This document shows positions 25,674 to 33,002 of a DNA stretch of 64,000 bases, in pieces. The position numbers and the translations under genes were made by a program. A model generated the notes under the pieces. It had not been told where the DNA came from, did no database searches, and saw only the letters and a program-made list of their open reading frames with translations. Within the stretch, counting starts at the first letter, position 1, and each line of letters begins with the position of its first letter. This DNA is from JAZDIT01 sp043804755 (GTDB lineage: Bacteria > Patescibacteriota > Minisyncoccia > Minisyncoccales > JAQTPW01): positions 1 through 64,000 of the forward strand of contig JAZDIT010000044.1 of assembly GCA_043804755.1 (NCBI GenBank), read 5' to 3'.

Positions 25674-26303
25674 ATGGAAGATCCAAAATGTAAAATTTGC
25701 AGAAGATTAGGAACCAAAGTCTTTTTGAAAGGAGACCGCTGTTATTCTGCGAAATGCGCTTTCTTAAGAAGACCATATCCGCCAGGTCCGAAACACAAAA
25801 GAAGGACACGCCAGCTTTCCGAATACGGAAAAGAATTAGCCGAAAAGCAAAAATTAAAAAATTGGTATAATTTGAATGAGGGGCAGTTCAGAAATTACGT
25901 TAAAAAGGTTCTTTCCAAGCGAGGAAAAGTGGAGAATGCGGCCGAGGAACTTATCGTCAATCTGGAGAATCGTTTTGACAACGTGGTTTTTCGGCTGGGG
26001 TTCGCTCCTTCAAGGCCTCAGGCTCAGCAGATAGTTTCTCACGGTCTTTTGTCCGTTAACGGAAAAACTATAGATACTCCGTCTCACAAAATGAAAATCG
26101 GAGACGTCATAAGCCCTCGTCCTCAGAAAATTAAAAAAATTATTTTCCAAAATCTTAAAAATATTATTAAAAATTATAAAACTCCGAAATGGCTGCAGCT
26201 TGATGCCGAAAAATTGGAAGGGAAGGTAATCGGAAAGCCGACCATTGGAGAAGCGGCGCCGCCAGCGGAGGTTTCAGTTATTTTCGAATTTTATTCTCGA
26301 TAA
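25674..26303 (+). CDS. rpsD: Ribosomal protein S4 (uS4), zinc type
   Basis: S4 is a primary 16S-binding protein and mRNA-entry helicase element. The N-terminus has CKICRRLG, CYSAKC with four cysteines for zinc, then the KLKNWYNLNEGQFRNYVKK region and an S4 RNA-binding domain (LENRFDNVVFRLGFAPSRPQ, near residue 100). The length of 209 is normal. Confidence 0.97.
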   Translation: MEDPKCKICRRLGTKVFLKGDRCYSAKCAFLRRPYPPGPKHKRRTRQLSEYGKELAEKQKLKNWYNLNEGQFRNYVKKVLSKRGKVENAAEELIVNLENRFDNVVFRLGFAPSRPQAQQIVSHGLLSVNGKTIDTPSHKMKIGDVISPRPQKIKKIIFQNLKNIIKNYKTPKWLQLDAEKLEGKVIGKPTIGEAAPPAEVSVIFEFYSR

Positions 26304-26326
26304 ATTAACCATTAATAAACTAATTC

Positions 26327-27112
26327 ATGATTCCCTTACCAACTCAACCAAAAATCGTCAAAAGAGAAGGAAACAAAGTCCTGTTCGAGATAGAGGCTTT
26401 ATATCCCGGATACGGGGTCACGGTCGGAAACTCCTTGAGAAGGGTTTTGTTGTCGTCTCTGCAGGGGGCCGCAGTAACCCAAATGAAAATAAAAGGTGTT
26501 TCCCATGAATTCTCGACCATCCCGGGCATCAAAGAAGACGTCATAACGATAATGCTCAATTTGAAAAAATTGAGGTTCCGCGCCTTTTCCGACGAGCCTC
26601 AAATGGGCAGACTGCATATAAAGGGCGAGAAAGAAGTAAAGGGCTCCGATTTTGAATTACCGAGCCAGGTGGAACTGATAAATGGCGACAGCCATATAGC
26701 TTCTTTGACCGCCAAAACTTCCGATTTGGAACTGGAAATAACGATAGAAAAGGGAATCGCATATTCTCCGCGCGAAGGCAGAAAAAAAGAAAAAGTAGAG
26801 ATAGGAACGATTCCCATAGATGCGATTTTCTCTCCGATTAAAAGAATAAGTTTTAAAGTTGAAAATATGCGCGTCGGTGAAAGAACTGATTTTGACAAGC
26901 TTTCTCTGGAGATTGAAACCGATGGTACGGTAAAGCCGGAAACGGCATTCGCACAGGCTTCAGAAACCCTGGTCAAACATTTTTCATTGCTTGCAGAGAC
27001 ATTTCAAACAGAAGAATCATTACCGTCGGCTAAAACCGCATCGGGAAAAAAGGCAAGAAAGAAAAAGACAGTTTCTTCCGTAAAAAAACATGAGAAAAAG
27101 AAAAAAGGGTAG
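26327..27112 (+). CDS. rpoA: RNA polymerase alpha subunit lacking the C-terminal domain
   Basis: The alpha dimer nucleates RNA polymerase assembly. The N-terminal domain is complete: GYGVTVGNSLRRVLLSSL (near 29), the beta-contact region, and LSLEIETDGTVKPETAFAQA (near 200). After about residue 230 there is only a short lysine-rich tail; the helix-hairpin-helix alpha-CTD that binds UP elements and activators is missing. The total is 261 residues against about 315-330 usually. It overlaps rplQ by 23 bases. Confidence 0.95.
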   Translation: MIPLPTQPKIVKREGNKVLFEIEALYPGYGVTVGNSLRRVLLSSLQGAAVTQMKIKGVSHEFSTIPGIKEDVITIMLNLKKLRFRAFSDEPQMGRLHIKGEKEVKGSDFELPSQVELINGDSHIASLTAKTSDLELEITIEKGIAYSPREGRKKEKVEIGTIPIDAIFSPIKRISFKVENMRVGERTDFDKLSLEIETDGTVKPETAFAQASETLVKHFSLLAETFQTEESLPSAKTASGKKARKKKTVSSVKKHEKKKKG

Positions 27113-27440
27113 AAAATTAAGCCTGAAAACCGATCAGAGAAAAGCGCTTTTGAGATCGGTGGCAGAATCTCTTTTCTTAAAAGAAAAGATAAAAACTACT
27201 GAAGCCAAAGCCAAGGAGGTTGCCGGTTTGGTGGAAAAAATGATAACGAAAGCCAAAAAAGGCGACATGGCGGCAGTGCGAAGTCTATCGAGATTTTTTT
27301 CGGATAGAATAGTGAAAAAGCTGATAAAAGAAATCGCACCGAGATATGTGGCCAGAATGGGAGGCTATACCAGAATAATCAAACTTGGACCGAGGAAAAA
27401 CGATGCCTCAAAAATGGCGATAGTGGAATTAGTTAAATAA
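27090..27440 (+). CDS. rplQ: Ribosomal protein L17 (bL17)
   Basis: L17 lies near the tunnel exit. The 116-residue protein begins MRKRKKGRKLSLKTDQRKAL, a family signature, and has RYVARMGGYTRIIKLGPRKN near the end. It starts inside the rpoA tail. Its TAA opens the triple repeat array. Confidence 0.97.
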   Translation: MRKRKKGRKLSLKTDQRKALLRSVAESLFLKEKIKTTEAKAKEVAGLVEKMITKAKKGDMAAVRSLSRFFSDRIVKKLIKEIAPRYVARMGGYTRIIKLGPRKNDASKMAIVELVK

Positions 27441-27481
27441 GAACCTTCGCTTCGCGAAGAACCTTGATTCTTCAGAAATAA
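27441..27481 (+). repeat. Dispersed intergenic repeat, copy 5a (rplQ-rplM)
   Basis: GAACCTTCGC-TTC-GCGAAG (6-bp stem), then AACCTTGATTCTTCAGAAATAA. It is the first of three tandem units with a 41-base period. Confidence 0.85.
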
Positions 27482-27522
27482 GAACCTTCGCTTCGCGAAG
27501 AACCTCGATTCTTCGGAAATAA
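27482..27522 (+). repeat. Dispersed intergenic repeat, copy 5b (rplQ-rplM)
   Basis: Same as copy 5a except for two substitutions (AACCTCGATTCTTCGGAAATAA). The stem CTTCGC-TTC-GCGAAG is unchanged. Confidence 0.85.
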
Positions 27523-27568
27523 GAGCATTCGCTTCGCAAAGAACCTTGATTCTTCGCAAGCTCAAAAA
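27523..27568 (+). repeat. Dispersed intergenic repeat, copy 5c (rplQ-rplM), degenerate
   Basis: GAGCATTCGCTTCGCAAAG, where the stem is broken by mismatches, then AACCTTGATTCTTCGCAAGC and CTCAAAAA. It runs to about ten bases before the rplM start. Confidence 0.78.
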
Positions 27569-27578
27569 TGAAAATAAA

Positions 27579-27926
27579 ATGGAGCGCAAAACTTATACAA
27601 TAGACGCAACAAACAGAGTATTGGGAAGATTGGCGGTGCAGATAGCAAATTTATTGAGGGGGAAAAGGAAAACGGATTACGTTCCTTATAAAGATATGGG
27701 AGATTTCGTCGTGGTGAAGAATATCAAAAGCATCATGGTGACCGGGAAAAAAACCGATCAAAAAAAGTACTACAGCCATTCCGAGTATTTGGGAGGCCTC
27801 AAGGAAATATCCTATAAAAAACTTTTCGAAAAAAATCCGGCGGAAGTCCTGAAAAGAGCCGTTTTCGGGATGCTGCCCATAAATAAGCTCAGAAACGAGC
27901 AAATTAAAAGATTGATAATAGAGTAA
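27579..27926 (+). CDS. rplM: Ribosomal protein L13 (uL13)
   Basis: L13 is an early 50S assembly protein. From the ATG at 27579 it reads MERKTYTIDATNRVLGRLAV, the family start, and has the AVFGMLPINKLRNEQIKRL segment. The 115 residues are shorter than E. coli L13 (142) because the C-terminus ends early. An upstream TTG start would translate repeat sequence. Confidence 0.95.
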   Translation: MERKTYTIDATNRVLGRLAVQIANLLRGKRKTDYVPYKDMGDFVVVKNIKSIMVTGKKTDQKKYYSHSEYLGGLKEISYKKLFEKNPAEVLKRAVFGMLPINKLRNEQIKRLIIE

Positions 27927-27933
27927 ACCAATT

Positions 27934-28455
27934 ATGGAAAAAACCGTTACCAAAAAAATCGTAAAGAAGGAAGCAAAAGATGTGAAAGAAAAAAAACCGA
28001 GAGCGGTGAAGACTAAGAAAAAGGCTGAAATTTCAGCAGAAGTGGTCAAACTGGTTTCAAAACCCGGAAAATATTTTGAAGCTGTCGGAAGAAGAAAAAC
28101 TTCAATAGCCAGAGTGAGAATTTTTCCGCAGGACGAAGGAGATTTTTCGGTCAACGGAAAAACCCTCGATCAATATTTCGGCGACAAAGATCTCCAAACG
28201 ATAGCTCAAGATTCTCTGAATGCGATGAATACTTCCGATAAATTCCGCGTTTCAGTCGTATTAAAGGGCGGCGGTTTGCACTCACAGGCCGAAGCGATAA
28301 GACATGGAATAGCAAGAGCCTTGGTTTTATTTAATTCTGAATTCAAGAAAAAATTAAAAAAAGCAGGATTCTTGACGAGAGATCCGAGAATGAGAGAGAG
28401 AAAGAAGTTCGGTTTGAAGAGAGCAAGAAGAGCGCCACAGTGGCAAAAACGGTAA
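27934..28455 (+). CDS. rpsI: Ribosomal protein S9 (uS9) with N-terminal extension
   Basis: S9 contacts the P-site tRNA with its C-terminal tail. The core starts near residue 48 (YFEAVGRRKTSIARVRIF) and ends in RARRAPQWQKR, where the usual end is KRR-x-PQFSKR. The first 45 or so residues are Lys/Glu/Ala-rich and additional. It closes the ribosomal protein array ahead of a strong terminator. Confidence 0.97.
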   Translation: MEKTVTKKIVKKEAKDVKEKKPRAVKTKKKAEISAEVVKLVSKPGKYFEAVGRRKTSIARVRIFPQDEGDFSVNGKTLDQYFGDKDLQTIAQDSLNAMNTSDKFRVSVVLKGGGLHSQAEAIRHGIARALVLFNSEFKKKLKKAGFLTRDPRMRERKKFGLKRARRAPQWQKR

Positions 28456-28481
28456 AATCCATCATCCACACAATGATTTCA

Positions 28482-28506
28482 GGGTTGAGTTTTACTCAAC
28501 CCTTTT
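28482..28506 (+). terminator. Terminator after rpsI
   Basis: GGGTTGAG (28482-28489), TTTTA loop, CTCAACCC (28495-28502), then TTTT. A perfect 8-bp stem that ends the alpha-type operon. Confidence 0.88.
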
Positions 28507-28525
28507 AAATAATCCGTTATTCCTG

Positions 28526-28531
28526 TATAAT
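28526..28531 (+). promoter_or_regulatory. -10 box of the Cas4-like gene
   Basis: A perfect TATAAT preceded directly by TG, 12 bases before the ATG at 28544. The -35 region is weak. The expected leader is about six bases. Confidence 0.5.
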
Positions 28532-28543
28532 TACATTACTAAT

Positions 28544-29227
28544 ATGCTACACGAGATTATAGATAAATTTTATTTGGACAGGCAAAAAGACAAAGATCAA
28601 CGCCATTTTTATATTACCGATGCGGGAAAATGTCCGCGGGCTATATTCTTCAAATTCAAAAACGCTCCCAGGGAAGAAATGGGTGCGAATATTCTGAGAA
28701 TGTTCGATCACGGAGATCACATCCATCAGTTGATAATGAAGCCTTTACTTTCCGTCAGGGAAATCCATGTGGTCGCTTCCGAAGTGAATATCCCGCCCCA
28801 GGCGCTTATTTCGGGCCGGGCAGATGCGATTTTAAGCGATGGGAAAGATTTGTATGTTCTTGATATAAAAAGCATGAACAGCATGATTTTTAAAAACCTT
28901 GAAGCTGCCAAAGAAGAAAATATTGATCAAGTCCAGCTATATTTGCACTATTTCAGGATTCCCAAAGGGTTGCTCTTATACGTTGATAAGGACAGGCTCG
29001 ATTTGAAAGAGTTTGAGGTGGTCTATGACAAAGAAAGGGCGGAAAATCTTCTAAAAAATTTGAGTGAATTGAAAGAAAAAATAGATAAAAACACTATCCC
29101 TACGAGAATCGCAAGCTATCCCGATGATTGGCAATGTAAATATTGCGCTTTCAAAGAAATTTGCAAAATGGCGAATGGCGGTGAGATTGGCTGGGAGGAT
29201 TTCAAAAAAAAGATAGAAAAAAGTTAA
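28544..29227 (+). CDS. Cas4/RecB-like PD-(D/E)XK nuclease with four-cysteine cluster
   Basis: A 227-residue stand-alone nuclease of the Cas4/AddB type. GRADAILSDG followed by LYVLDIKS gives the D...D-x-K catalytic core (residues about 88-110), and QVQLYLHYF is the usual following helix. One cysteine near the N-terminus (GKCPRA) and three near the end (CKYCAFKEIC) match an iron-sulfur cluster site. No cas genes or CRISPR array lie in the window, so a repair or recombination role is more likely than CRISPR adaptation. Confidence 0.8.
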   Translation: MLHEIIDKFYLDRQKDKDQRHFYITDAGKCPRAIFFKFKNAPREEMGANILRMFDHGDHIHQLIMKPLLSVREIHVVASEVNIPPQALISGRADAILSDGKDLYVLDIKSMNSMIFKNLEAAKEENIDQVQLYLHYFRIPKGLLLYVDKDRLDLKEFEVVYDKERAENLLKNLSELKEKIDKNTIPTRIASYPDDWQCKYCAFKEICKMANGGEIGWEDFKKKIEKS

Positions 29228-29230
29228 CAA

Positions 29231-29256
29231 AAAAACAGCCCGTACGGGCTGTTTTT
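29231..29256. terminator. Bidirectional terminator between convergent genes
   Basis: AAAAACAGCCC-GTAC-GGGCTGTTTTT is perfectly symmetrical, with A and T runs on both sides. It serves the Cas4-like gene and the PEGA gene on the other strand. Confidence 0.88.
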
Positions 29257-29268
29257 TTGTTTGAAAAC

Positions 29269-30552
29269 TTATGGAAGCAACTTCGCTGAAGAGAGAATAT
29301 CGCCTTCCGACAATGCGTAAAGCCTGTTATCGGCGGTGTTGAAAGATAATTCAGGCGCATTGAATTCTCCGAAATCGTAAATGTTTATTTTGTCCCGATT
29401 GTCAATTTCGCTGATTTTTATGCTGTTTCCGGTATTGAACGCAATATAATTGGAATTTATCCAGAAGATATCTCCGATTTTTTCAGAAAAGCGGTTCAGG
29501 AACAATTTGTCGCCGGTTTTCCCCAGCGGCGGCTCATTGCTGTCCTGCAGGAAAAGAATCCAAATTTCGTAATCAGAAAAGTAGACGATTTTTCTCGAAT
29601 CAGGCGATAACTTCAGGCCTTTTATTGGTTCAAAGAATTCTTCAAAAATTCCCGATTGTGAATTCAACTGATATAATACTTGATTCTCCTGGATGAAAAT
29701 TTGCCCGGGGAAAATAACTAATTTATATTCGGTTTCCTGTTTCAAAGAAAATGGTGTTGAATTGATTTTTTCCTTTTGCATATATGTTAGATCGGATTTG
29801 TAGACATACCCCGAATTATCCAGATAATAAATATTACTGTTAATTCTTTGGGAAACGATAATATCCGCGGGAATCGAGGTGGTTGCTTTTTCTGTGAGAA
29901 CCGGCGGATTTTTGCCGATATCGAGAGTAAAATTTTTCATCTGTTCTTTCATGCCGATATCCAGATTGATTTCAAGGGGATTTTGAGTAAATTGGACATT
30001 CAACAAATCTGCCCCCTTCTGATAAATATCTTTTTCGCTAATCAGCTGGCTTTTGACGCCATTCGAAAGATTGTACAATTTTAACGTCCATATATCCGTT
30101 CCTCCTGCGGCTTGATTTTCCCGAATAACCATATTCTTTCCGTCAGGCGATAACCAAAAATCTTCTGCATTTTCGGTCAGAATTGTATAATTCTGATTTT
30201 CTGGAAACAAAACTATTGATTTTATCTCGGTCACGGTTTTTTCTTTTATTTCCAGATTCTTTTCCCACGATTTGTATCCTTCCTTTTTTACAGTAATTTT
30301 ATAATTTTTGGGCAATAAATTTTCAATAAGAATTGAACCGAAGAAAAAATCGGTCCTTTTCGACAACTTATCGTCAACATAGATTTCGGCTTGTTTTGGG
30401 TCAGTTTTTACGAAAATTCCGCCCGTTTGAGTTATTTTTTTGGCGGTAAAATCGAATCTATATCCCTGAGAATACAAAACCGCGACGGGAGCCGCTATTA
30501 AAAATAAAAGAAAGCAAGCGAAAAAGAGTATAGTTCGGGTTCTTTTAGTCAT
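29269..30552 (-). CDS. Membrane-anchored PEGA-domain protein
   Basis: A basic N-terminus (MTKRTRT) and one membrane helix (ILFFACFLLFLIAAPVAVLY) are followed by a PEGA domain: GGIFVKTDPKQAEIYVDDKL, then LPKNYKITVKKEGYKSWEK. The remaining 300 residues show WD/beta-propeller-like repeats (LSPDGKNMVI, LSPDSRKIVYFSD). It is probably anchored in the membrane and faces outward, possibly binding the cell wall. I take the ATG at 30552, just ahead of the helix; 30561 or 30594 are alternatives. The family is frequent in CPR genomes. Confidence 0.8.
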   Translation of the reverse strand: MTKRTRTILFFACFLLFLIAAPVAVLYSQGYRFDFTAKKITQTGGIFVKTDPKQAEIYVDDKLSKRTDFFFGSILIENLLPKNYKITVKKEGYKSWEKNLEIKEKTVTEIKSIVLFPENQNYTILTENAEDFWLSPDGKNMVIRENQAAGGTDIWTLKLYNLSNGVKSQLISEKDIYQKGADLLNVQFTQNPLEINLDIGMKEQMKNFTLDIGKNPPVLTEKATTSIPADIIVSQRINSNIYYLDNSGYVYKSDLTYMQKEKINSTPFSLKQETEYKLVIFPGQIFIQENQVLYQLNSQSGIFEEFFEPIKGLKLSPDSRKIVYFSDYEIWILFLQDSNEPPLGKTGDKLFLNRFSEKIGDIFWINSNYIAFNTGNSIKISEIDNRDKINIYDFGEFNAPELSFNTADNRLYALSEGDILSSAKLLP

Positions 30553-30604
30553 TTTAAACATTCCTATTCTACAACAAAAATGCGCTTTTTGCAATTGTGC
30601 TTAT

Positions 30605-30633
30605 TTGACAAAACTGTGATAATTAGGTAGAAT
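30605..30633 (+). promoter_or_regulatory. Strong promoter of the two-gene island
   Basis: TTGACA (30605-30610), 17-base spacer, TAGAAT (30628-30633). It is followed by a leader of about 40 bases and a Shine-Dalgarno sequence. Confidence 0.8.
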
Positions 30634-30678
30634 ATTCCATAGTGGAAACAGCACCTGAACAACTGAAACGGAGGCGAA

Positions 30679-30915
30679 ATGGCTGCTAACATCGTCATCA
30701 GGACCCAGAGTAATACTGTCCATGTGTTTGATAAAAATAACAATCCGGTTCCCTTATTTGAGGGGAAGTATGAGGAGGTAAAATATCGAATTTGCTTGCA
30801 GTTTCAAGGAAACGACACAATTTTTGTAAATCAAACGCGACCGGGTCAGAACGACTTGGTCAAGAAAAGGGAGTGGCAATATGAAAGCGGAAGAACTCAA
30901 AAAGGAATTCTATGA
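30679..30915 (+). CDS. Small protein of unknown function, SD-led
   Basis: A 78-residue protein (starts MAANIVIRTQSNTVHVFD) that I do not recognise. Predicted secondary structure by eye is mostly beta strand, with no membrane segment. It has a GGAGG at 30670-30674 four bases before the ATG, unlike the core genes of this window. Its end overlaps the TPR-like gene by 35 bases, so the two form one transcription unit. Confidence 0.65.
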   Translation: MAANIVIRTQSNTVHVFDKNNNPVPLFEGKYEEVKYRICLQFQGNDTIFVNQTRPGQNDLVKKREWQYESGRTQKGIL

Positions 30916-31603
30916 CGCCGGTAAGTTTACTGAAGGTCTGGCTGCGGTCATCAAGGCACTTCAGGATTCGACTGGGAACGATGATCCTGAATGGCCCAAT
31001 TTGCTCGCCCTAAAAGCGTGGTTCCATTACCGCCTCAAAGACTATGCTCTCGCCCAGGATTCGGCAAAGGAAGCAGGGCCGGTTTTATGGGCCCGAGAGT
31101 GTTTGGCCTACATTGCCGCTTACGTGGATAAAGATGATGCGGCATTGCGGCAATTTCTGGATGAGCTCGGCGATAACATCAACGTCACCAATGCCATGAT
31201 CATTCGTGCCAGAGATAATGACAGCACTATTGCTCACGGCGAAGTCCTCATGAGAACACTTCTCATCCGCGGCGAAGGGGTAGAGACTGCTAATCTCTAT
31301 CATAACGCCGGTCGTTACTTCCTGGCAAAGCCGAGGGACGACAGCGACTACGTTCTGGCTCTGGGATTTTTCACGGTCGCTGCGGCTCTATATGGCACTA
31401 CTGGAAATTGGCATCACCGGGGCGCTCTCGCCTTCTGGCGATCTAGTGCCCTAGAACATTTTATGGACAAAAAATCTGCCATAAGCGCCGTCGAAGATTC
31501 TCTCCGCTGCTGGACCGAGGCGATAGCTCTTGATCCGACAAACAAGCAGCATCTGGAAAAATGGCAAGGCGCCATTAACCGGTTAAGCGAACTCCGGAAA
31601 TAA
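30881..31603 (+). CDS. TPR-like helical-repeat protein, SD-led, higher GC
   Basis: A 240-residue protein made of helical pairs: NLLALKAWFHYRLKDYALAQD and AVEDSLRCWTEAIALDPTNK resemble tetratricopeptide units, which mediate protein contacts. The gene uses CTC, CGC and GCC codons far more than its neighbours and looks nearer 50% GC. AGGGAG lies seven bases before the start. A strong hairpin terminator follows. Together with the small upstream gene it looks like a later arrival. Confidence 0.7.
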   Translation: MKAEELKKEFYDAGKFTEGLAAVIKALQDSTGNDDPEWPNLLALKAWFHYRLKDYALAQDSAKEAGPVLWARECLAYIAAYVDKDDAALRQFLDELGDNINVTNAMIIRARDNDSTIAHGEVLMRTLLIRGEGVETANLYHNAGRYFLAKPRDDSDYVLALGFFTVAAALYGTTGNWHHRGALAFWRSSALEHFMDKKSAISAVEDSLRCWTEAIALDPTNKQHLEKWQGAINRLSELRK

Positions 31604-31608
31604 TCAAT

Positions 31609-31654
31609 GCGCCCGGTCGACGTTGTCGACCAGGCGCTATTTTATTTCGTTTTT
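31609..31654 (+). terminator. Terminator after the TPR-like gene
   Basis: GCGCC-C-GGTCGAC, GTT loop, GTCGACC-A-GGCGC (31609-31637), then a T-rich tail. GGCGCTATTTTATTTC is shared with the terminator at 32877-32915. Confidence 0.85.
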
Positions 31655-31660
31655 AAATAG

Positions 31661-31666
31661 TAGAAT
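31661..31666 (+). promoter_or_regulatory. -10 box of the MFS gene (leaderless)
   Basis: TAGAAT ends seven bases before the A of the ATG at 31673, so the transcript should start at the start codon. No good -35 is visible. Confidence 0.5.
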
Positions 31667-31672
31667 ATTAAA

Positions 31673-32857
31673 ATGACCATTTTCCCTAAAATAGAACAAA
31701 TAACCAGAGATGCGACACTATCGCATTTCTTTTTGATGTTCGGATACAAGCTGTTTTCCATTTACTTTCCCTTGTTTTTGGTTTCAAAGAATTTTTCATT
31801 ACACCAAATAGGGTATACAAATTTTCTCATATATCTTCCGATGGCGCTTTTTGCTCCAATTGCCGGATATCTCAGTCACAGAATAAATCTGGCGGTTCTT
31901 TCAGCCTTGGGCATCGCAGGATACGGAATCTATGCTTTGGGGATGATTATTTTCCCCACTAATTTTACTTTTTATTTATTCCAGATAGTTTTGGGTATTT
32001 CAGCCGCTCTGTTTTTTGTCTCTTCCCGGGCGATGCTGATGGGTTCTAAATTGGAGAGCTACGACAGGGCTTTTGCATGGTTTTATTCGGCCAATTCCTA
32101 TGCTGCCGCCATTTCCCCGGCAATAGGGGCTTTAATCATCTGGAGATTCGGTTTTATCGGTGTTTTCGTTTTGAGTTTGGTTTTGCAGTTTTTCAACGCC
32201 ATTTTCTTCTTTAGGCGATTTAAGAAACAAGTTACTCACCTGCCCGATAATATTAAGATTGGGGAATCTGTGAAAAATTATTTTTCATCCCTTGGAAAGA
32301 TTAAGAATAAAAACAACTCTCCTTTCATTTTGATTTCTTTTTTAGTTTTGATTTTAGCCGGGTTTAACAATACCTTTTTTGTCTTGTATTTAAAAAATCT
32401 TGGTATGTCGCAGAGTCAAATTTTAATATTCAATTCTCTCTTAAACCTGGTGTTCTTGCCAACCTCTCTGTGGGTGATAAAATGGGTTTCCAAATTCAGG
32501 AGCGAGATCAATGTTTCTTGGGGAAGTCAGGTTGCCGGATTTTTTTCTTTTTTGCTTGGTGGATTCTACAGCATCATGAATTTTTATACCGTATTTGTTG
32601 TGACACTCGGAAACTACATTGGAAGCTTGATCGCCGACTCCGGTCGAAGCGGTCTTTTGTCCAGAAAGTTAAAAGATCACACCGAAGAATCGGCGGCTAT
32701 CGATACTATTTTTTCTCCATTGGCCACGTCGATCGGGGCCGTAATCGGAGGATTGATCATCGGTCCCCTGGGGTATCCTTTGATATTCGTCGGTTTCGGG
32801 GCGTTGCTTTTCGGTTCGGGATTTTTTACGAGAATATTTACAAAGAGCGGAAATTAA
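31673..32857 (+). CDS. Major facilitator superfamily transporter
   Basis: A 394-residue inner-membrane protein with 11-12 hydrophobic helices in two halves around a basic central loop (FRRFKKQVTHLPD, near 183). The loop between helices 2 and 3 (GYLSHRINLAVLS) resembles the MFS signature loop. The substrate cannot be inferred. It stands alone between two terminators, with codon use like the core genes. Confidence 0.82.
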   Translation: MTIFPKIEQITRDATLSHFFLMFGYKLFSIYFPLFLVSKNFSLHQIGYTNFLIYLPMALFAPIAGYLSHRINLAVLSALGIAGYGIYALGMIIFPTNFTFYLFQIVLGISAALFFVSSRAMLMGSKLESYDRAFAWFYSANSYAAAISPAIGALIIWRFGFIGVFVLSLVLQFFNAIFFFRRFKKQVTHLPDNIKIGESVKNYFSSLGKIKNKNNSPFILISFLVLILAGFNNTFFVLYLKNLGMSQSQILIFNSLLNLVFLPTSLWVIKWVSKFRSEINVSWGSQVAGFFSFLLGGFYSIMNFYTVFVVTLGNYIGSLIADSGRSGLLSRKLKDHTEESAAIDTIFSPLATSIGAVIGGLIIGPLGYPLIFVGFGALLFGSGFFTRIFTKSGN

Positions 32858-32876
32858 CTACACTCTGTTTCGGAAA

Positions 32877-32915
32877 GCACCCGTTGCCAGCCGATCGGGC
32901 GCTATTTTATTTCTT
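32877..32915 (+). terminator. Terminator after the MFS gene
   Basis: GCACCCG (32877-32883) and CGGGCGC (32896-32902) pair with one mismatch, followed by TATTTTATTTCTTTT. Its right arm and tail match those of the terminator at 31609. Confidence 0.65.
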
Positions 32916-32948
32916 TTAAATTCTGCTAAAATATTGATGTTTCGGGGT

Positions 32949-32977
32949 TTGTCAAAAACAAAAAAATCGGATAATAT
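32949..32977 (+). promoter_or_regulatory. Promoter of the mreB-holB-frr-rseP run
   Basis: TTGTCA (32949-32954), 17-base spacer, TAATAT (32972-32977), about 26 bases before the ATG at 33003. Confidence 0.5.
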
Positions 32978-33002
32978 TAAAAAAGCAAAGCGATAAAATT
33001 AC

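Noticed and set aside
27441..27568. A CRISPR array between rplQ and rplM
   Set aside because: Units are directly adjacent with a 41-base period and no unique spacers, the third unit is degenerate, and related copies are scattered singly elsewhere.
28544..29227. Part of a CRISPR-Cas locus
   Set aside because: No cas1, cas2 or repeat array occurs in the window; neighbours are rpsI and a PEGA protein.
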